This document shows positions 62,402 to 64,000 of a stretch of 64,000 nt of DNA, piece by piece. The notes under the pieces are model-generated. The model searched no databases. It saw nothing but the letters and a program-made list of their open reading frames with translations, and was not told where the DNA came from. Positions within the stretch are counted from its first letter, which is position 1, and the number at the start of each line of letters is the position of its first letter. A program made the translations under genes and the position numbers. The stretch lies in assembly GCF_019956415.1 (NCBI RefSeq), contig NZ_JAHBDK010000097.1:1-64000 (forward strand), written 5' to 3'. This DNA comes from Pseudomonas sp. GL-B-19. GTDB taxonomy: Bacteria > Pseudomonadota > Gammaproteobacteria > Pseudomonadales > Pseudomonadaceae.

Positions 62402-63607
62402 ATGAGCACTATTGAACAATTCAGGCACGACACCCGTGCCTGGCTGGAGGCTAACTGCCCGCTGTCGATGCGCACCGGCATGGCTGAAGGCGACGTGGTG
62501 TGGGGCAGTCAGAACCCGCAGTTTCCCTGTGAAGACGCGCGCCTGTGGTTCGAACGCATGCGCGACAAACGCTGGTTCTGTCCCGAGTGGCCCGAGGAAT
62601 ACGGCGGAGTGGGCCTGAGCGAAGAACAACTGGCGGTGCTGGAAAGCGAGATGCGCCGCATCAAGTGCCGGCCGCCGCAGATCAACCTCGGTATCTGGAT
62701 GCTCGGGCCGGTGCTGCTGGCCTTCGGCAGTGAGCAACAGAAACGCGACCTGCTGCCGCCGATTGCCCGCGGTGAAGTGCGCTGGTGCCAGGGCTTCTCC
62801 GAACCGAACGCCGGTTCCGACCTGGCCAGCCTGAAAATGGCCGCCCGCGATGCCGGTGACCACTTCGTCGTGGACGGCAGCAAGATCTGGACTTCCTACG
62901 GCGACAAATCCGACTGGATGTATGCCCTGGTACGCACCGACTTCAGCGCACCGAAACACGAAGGCATCAGCCTGATCGTGCTGGACATGCGCAGCCCCGG
63001 CGTCAAGCCGCAGCCGATCGATTTGATCAGCGGCAAGTCGGCATTTTGCCAAGTGTTCTTCGACGCCGTGAAAGTCCCCAAGAGCCAGTTGATCGGGCCG
63101 TTGAACGGTGGCTGGAACCTGGCCAAGTATCTGTTGCAGCACGAACGCAAGGCGATGTCGAAATTCGGTGAGTTCAGCCTGCCGTCGCACTTCGACCTGC
63201 TGGCCCTGATGCGCGAGTACCTGCCGGCGCCACAGACTCAGAGCGAGCACGCTCTGCAGGCGCGGGCCACGGCCTGCGCGATGAACGAGCATGTCTACAA
63301 CCTGACTGTGCAGCGCATGGGTGAAGAGGCGCGGGCCGGCGATGACATCGGCGGCCTGATGTCGATCATGAAGCTGGTGCACACAGAACAGGAACGCGAC
63401 AAGTTTGAAGTGCTACTCGATGCCATGGCCGGGCATGCCTTCGGTTGGGACAGTCCGGCGTTCAGCGAGCAGCAACAGGCGGTGACCCGTTCCTGGTTGA
63501 ACAGCTATGCGCTGACCATTTCCGGCGGGTCCTCGGAGGTCCAGTTGAACGTCATCGCCAAGCGCGTGCTGGGCTTGCCCGACGCTAAAAAAGGAGTCAC
63601 CCCATGA
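62402..63607 (+). CDS. Acyl-CoA dehydrogenase
   Basis: A 401-residue acyl-CoA dehydrogenase. Blocks are RWCQGFSEPNAGSDLASLK, SKIWTSYGDKSDWMY and the C-terminal SGGSSEVQLNVIAKRVLGLP with the catalytic Glu. It begins a second pair of dehydrogenase genes. Its stop overlaps the start of the next dehydrogenase as ATGA, suggesting another heteromeric enzyme. The second pair may act in a different beta-oxidation round of the same side chain. Confidence 0.9.
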   Translation: MSTIEQFRHDTRAWLEANCPLSMRTGMAEGDVVWGSQNPQFPCEDARLWFERMRDKRWFCPEWPEEYGGVGLSEEQLAVLESEMRRIKCRPPQINLGIWMLGPVLLAFGSEQQKRDLLPPIARGEVRWCQGFSEPNAGSDLASLKMAARDAGDHFVVDGSKIWTSYGDKSDWMYALVRTDFSAPKHEGISLIVLDMRSPGVKPQPIDLISGKSAFCQVFFDAVKVPKSQLIGPLNGGWNLAKYLLQHERKAMSKFGEFSLPSHFDLLALMREYLPAPQTQSEHALQARATACAMNEHVYNLTVQRMGEEARAGDDIGGLMSIMKLVHTEQERDKFEVLLDAMAGHAFGWDSPAFSEQQQAVTRSWLNSYALTISGGSSEVQLNVIAKRVLGLPDAKKGVTP

Positions 63608-64000
63608 GCCTGCGTTATAGCGATGAACAGCGTTTGCTGGCCGACAGCGCCCGGGACTTTCTCGCGGCCCGCAGTCCGGCCAGTGCCCAGCGTCGACTGC
63701 GCGATGACGCGGTTGAAGCGGGTTTCGATGCGCAGTTGTGGCAGGGAGCGGTCGATCTGGGCTGGAGTGCGATTCCGTTTCCGGAAGACTTCGGTGGCCT
63801 GGATTTCGGTTGCAAGGGCCTTGGGCCGATCTTCGAATCCATAGGCCGCAACCTGTCCGCCACGCCGCTGTTGTCCAGCGTTGTACTTGGCGGTTCGCTG
63901 GTGCTTCTGGCAGGCAACTCCGCGCAACAGACGCGCTGGTTGCAAGCCGTGATCAGTGGTGAACAGCGCCTGGCCCTGGCCGTGGACGAACAGTCGCGCC
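63604..64000 (+). CDS. Acyl-CoA dehydrogenase, N-terminal part (cut by window edge)
   Basis: The first 132 residues of an acyl-CoA dehydrogenase-family protein: LRYSDEQRLLADSARDFLAA, then LGWSAIPFPEDFGGLDFG and the middle helices. The active-site region is beyond the edge, so it cannot be seen whether the catalytic base is present. AAAGGAG precedes the ATG, which overlaps the previous stop codon. It is probably the partner of the preceding dehydrogenase. Confidence 0.9.
   Translation, partial: MSLRYSDEQRLLADSARDFLAARSPASAQRRLRDDAVEAGFDAQLWQGAVDLGWSAIPFPEDFGGLDFGCKGLGPIFESIGRNLSATPLLSSVVLGGSLVLLAGNSAQQTRWLQAVISGEQRLALAVDEQSR

Overview
The window looks like chromosomal DNA of a Pseudomonas of the fluorescens group. 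The evidence is a GC-rich composition, the start of a Pseudomonas-type acnB at the left edge, many REP elements of the GTGGGAGCGAGC..GCTCGCTCCCAC and GTAGGAGC..GCTCCTAC types, and a PsmE-like alginate epimerase. No rRNA, tRNA, CRISPR array, prophage or complete insertion sequence was seen. Most of the window is accessory metabolism.

Region 1 (1-2.35 kb): start of acnB, a periplasmic LprI/MliC-type protein and a small hypothetical gene.

Region 2 (2.35-21.6 kb) is an N-heterocycle catabolic regulon. It encodes a luciferase-like (LLM) monooxygenase, two paralogous flavin reductases, an aldehyde dehydrogenase, an alpha/beta hydrolase, a succinate-semialdehyde dehydrogenase, an AA_synth (DUF1185) protein, a cysteine hydrolase, a carboxymuconolactone decarboxylase-like protein, a DUF1330 protein, a RibBX-type flavin-synthesis enzyme, a Nudix hydrolase, two NCS1 permeases, a PotABCD-type ABC importer and a GntR/FCD regulator. 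The enzyme set parallels the trigonelline (tgn) pathway of Acinetobacter baylyi and, more distantly, the Rut pathway. Six copies of a palindrome close to ATTATGGTATACCATAAT precede the transcription units and are the probable GntR operators.

Region 3 (21.7-28.8 kb): an MHS transporter, an amino-acid permease, ornithine cyclodeaminase, an acetylpolyamine amidohydrolase-like enzyme and a divergent Lrp-type regulator, followed by an orphan ParA-type ATPase.

Region 4 (29.0-32.7 kb): glucarate dehydratase and its MFS transporter, both apparently starting at TTG with near-identical leaders, with a divergent LysR regulator.

Region 5 (32.7-42.7 kb): a type I secretion ABC exporter and adaptor, convergent with a 1871-residue RTX protein that joins an AlgE-type mannuronan C-5-epimerase to a GQSN-type esterase, as in PsmE of P. 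syringae.

Region 6 (42.9-47.6 kb): a Gfa-like protein, a lipoprotein, a TetR regulator, an MFS transporter and a flavin reductase with a MarR-like tail.

Region 7 (47.7-64.0 kb) is a cluster of steroid-catabolism type: an aldehyde dehydrogenase, a Tat-exported amidase, KstD-like and Kst4D-like flavoproteins, a 3beta/17beta-HSD-like SDR, an enoyl-CoA hydratase, a second SDR, and a set resembling ChsH2 (MaoC-DUF35), ChsE1, ChsH1, Ltp2 and ChsE2, with two more acyl-CoA dehydrogenases, the last cut by the window edge. The set fits beta-oxidation and aldolytic removal of a branched side chain from a steroid or similar polycyclic acid. All functions are read from sequence motifs and family knowledge. 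No database search was run.
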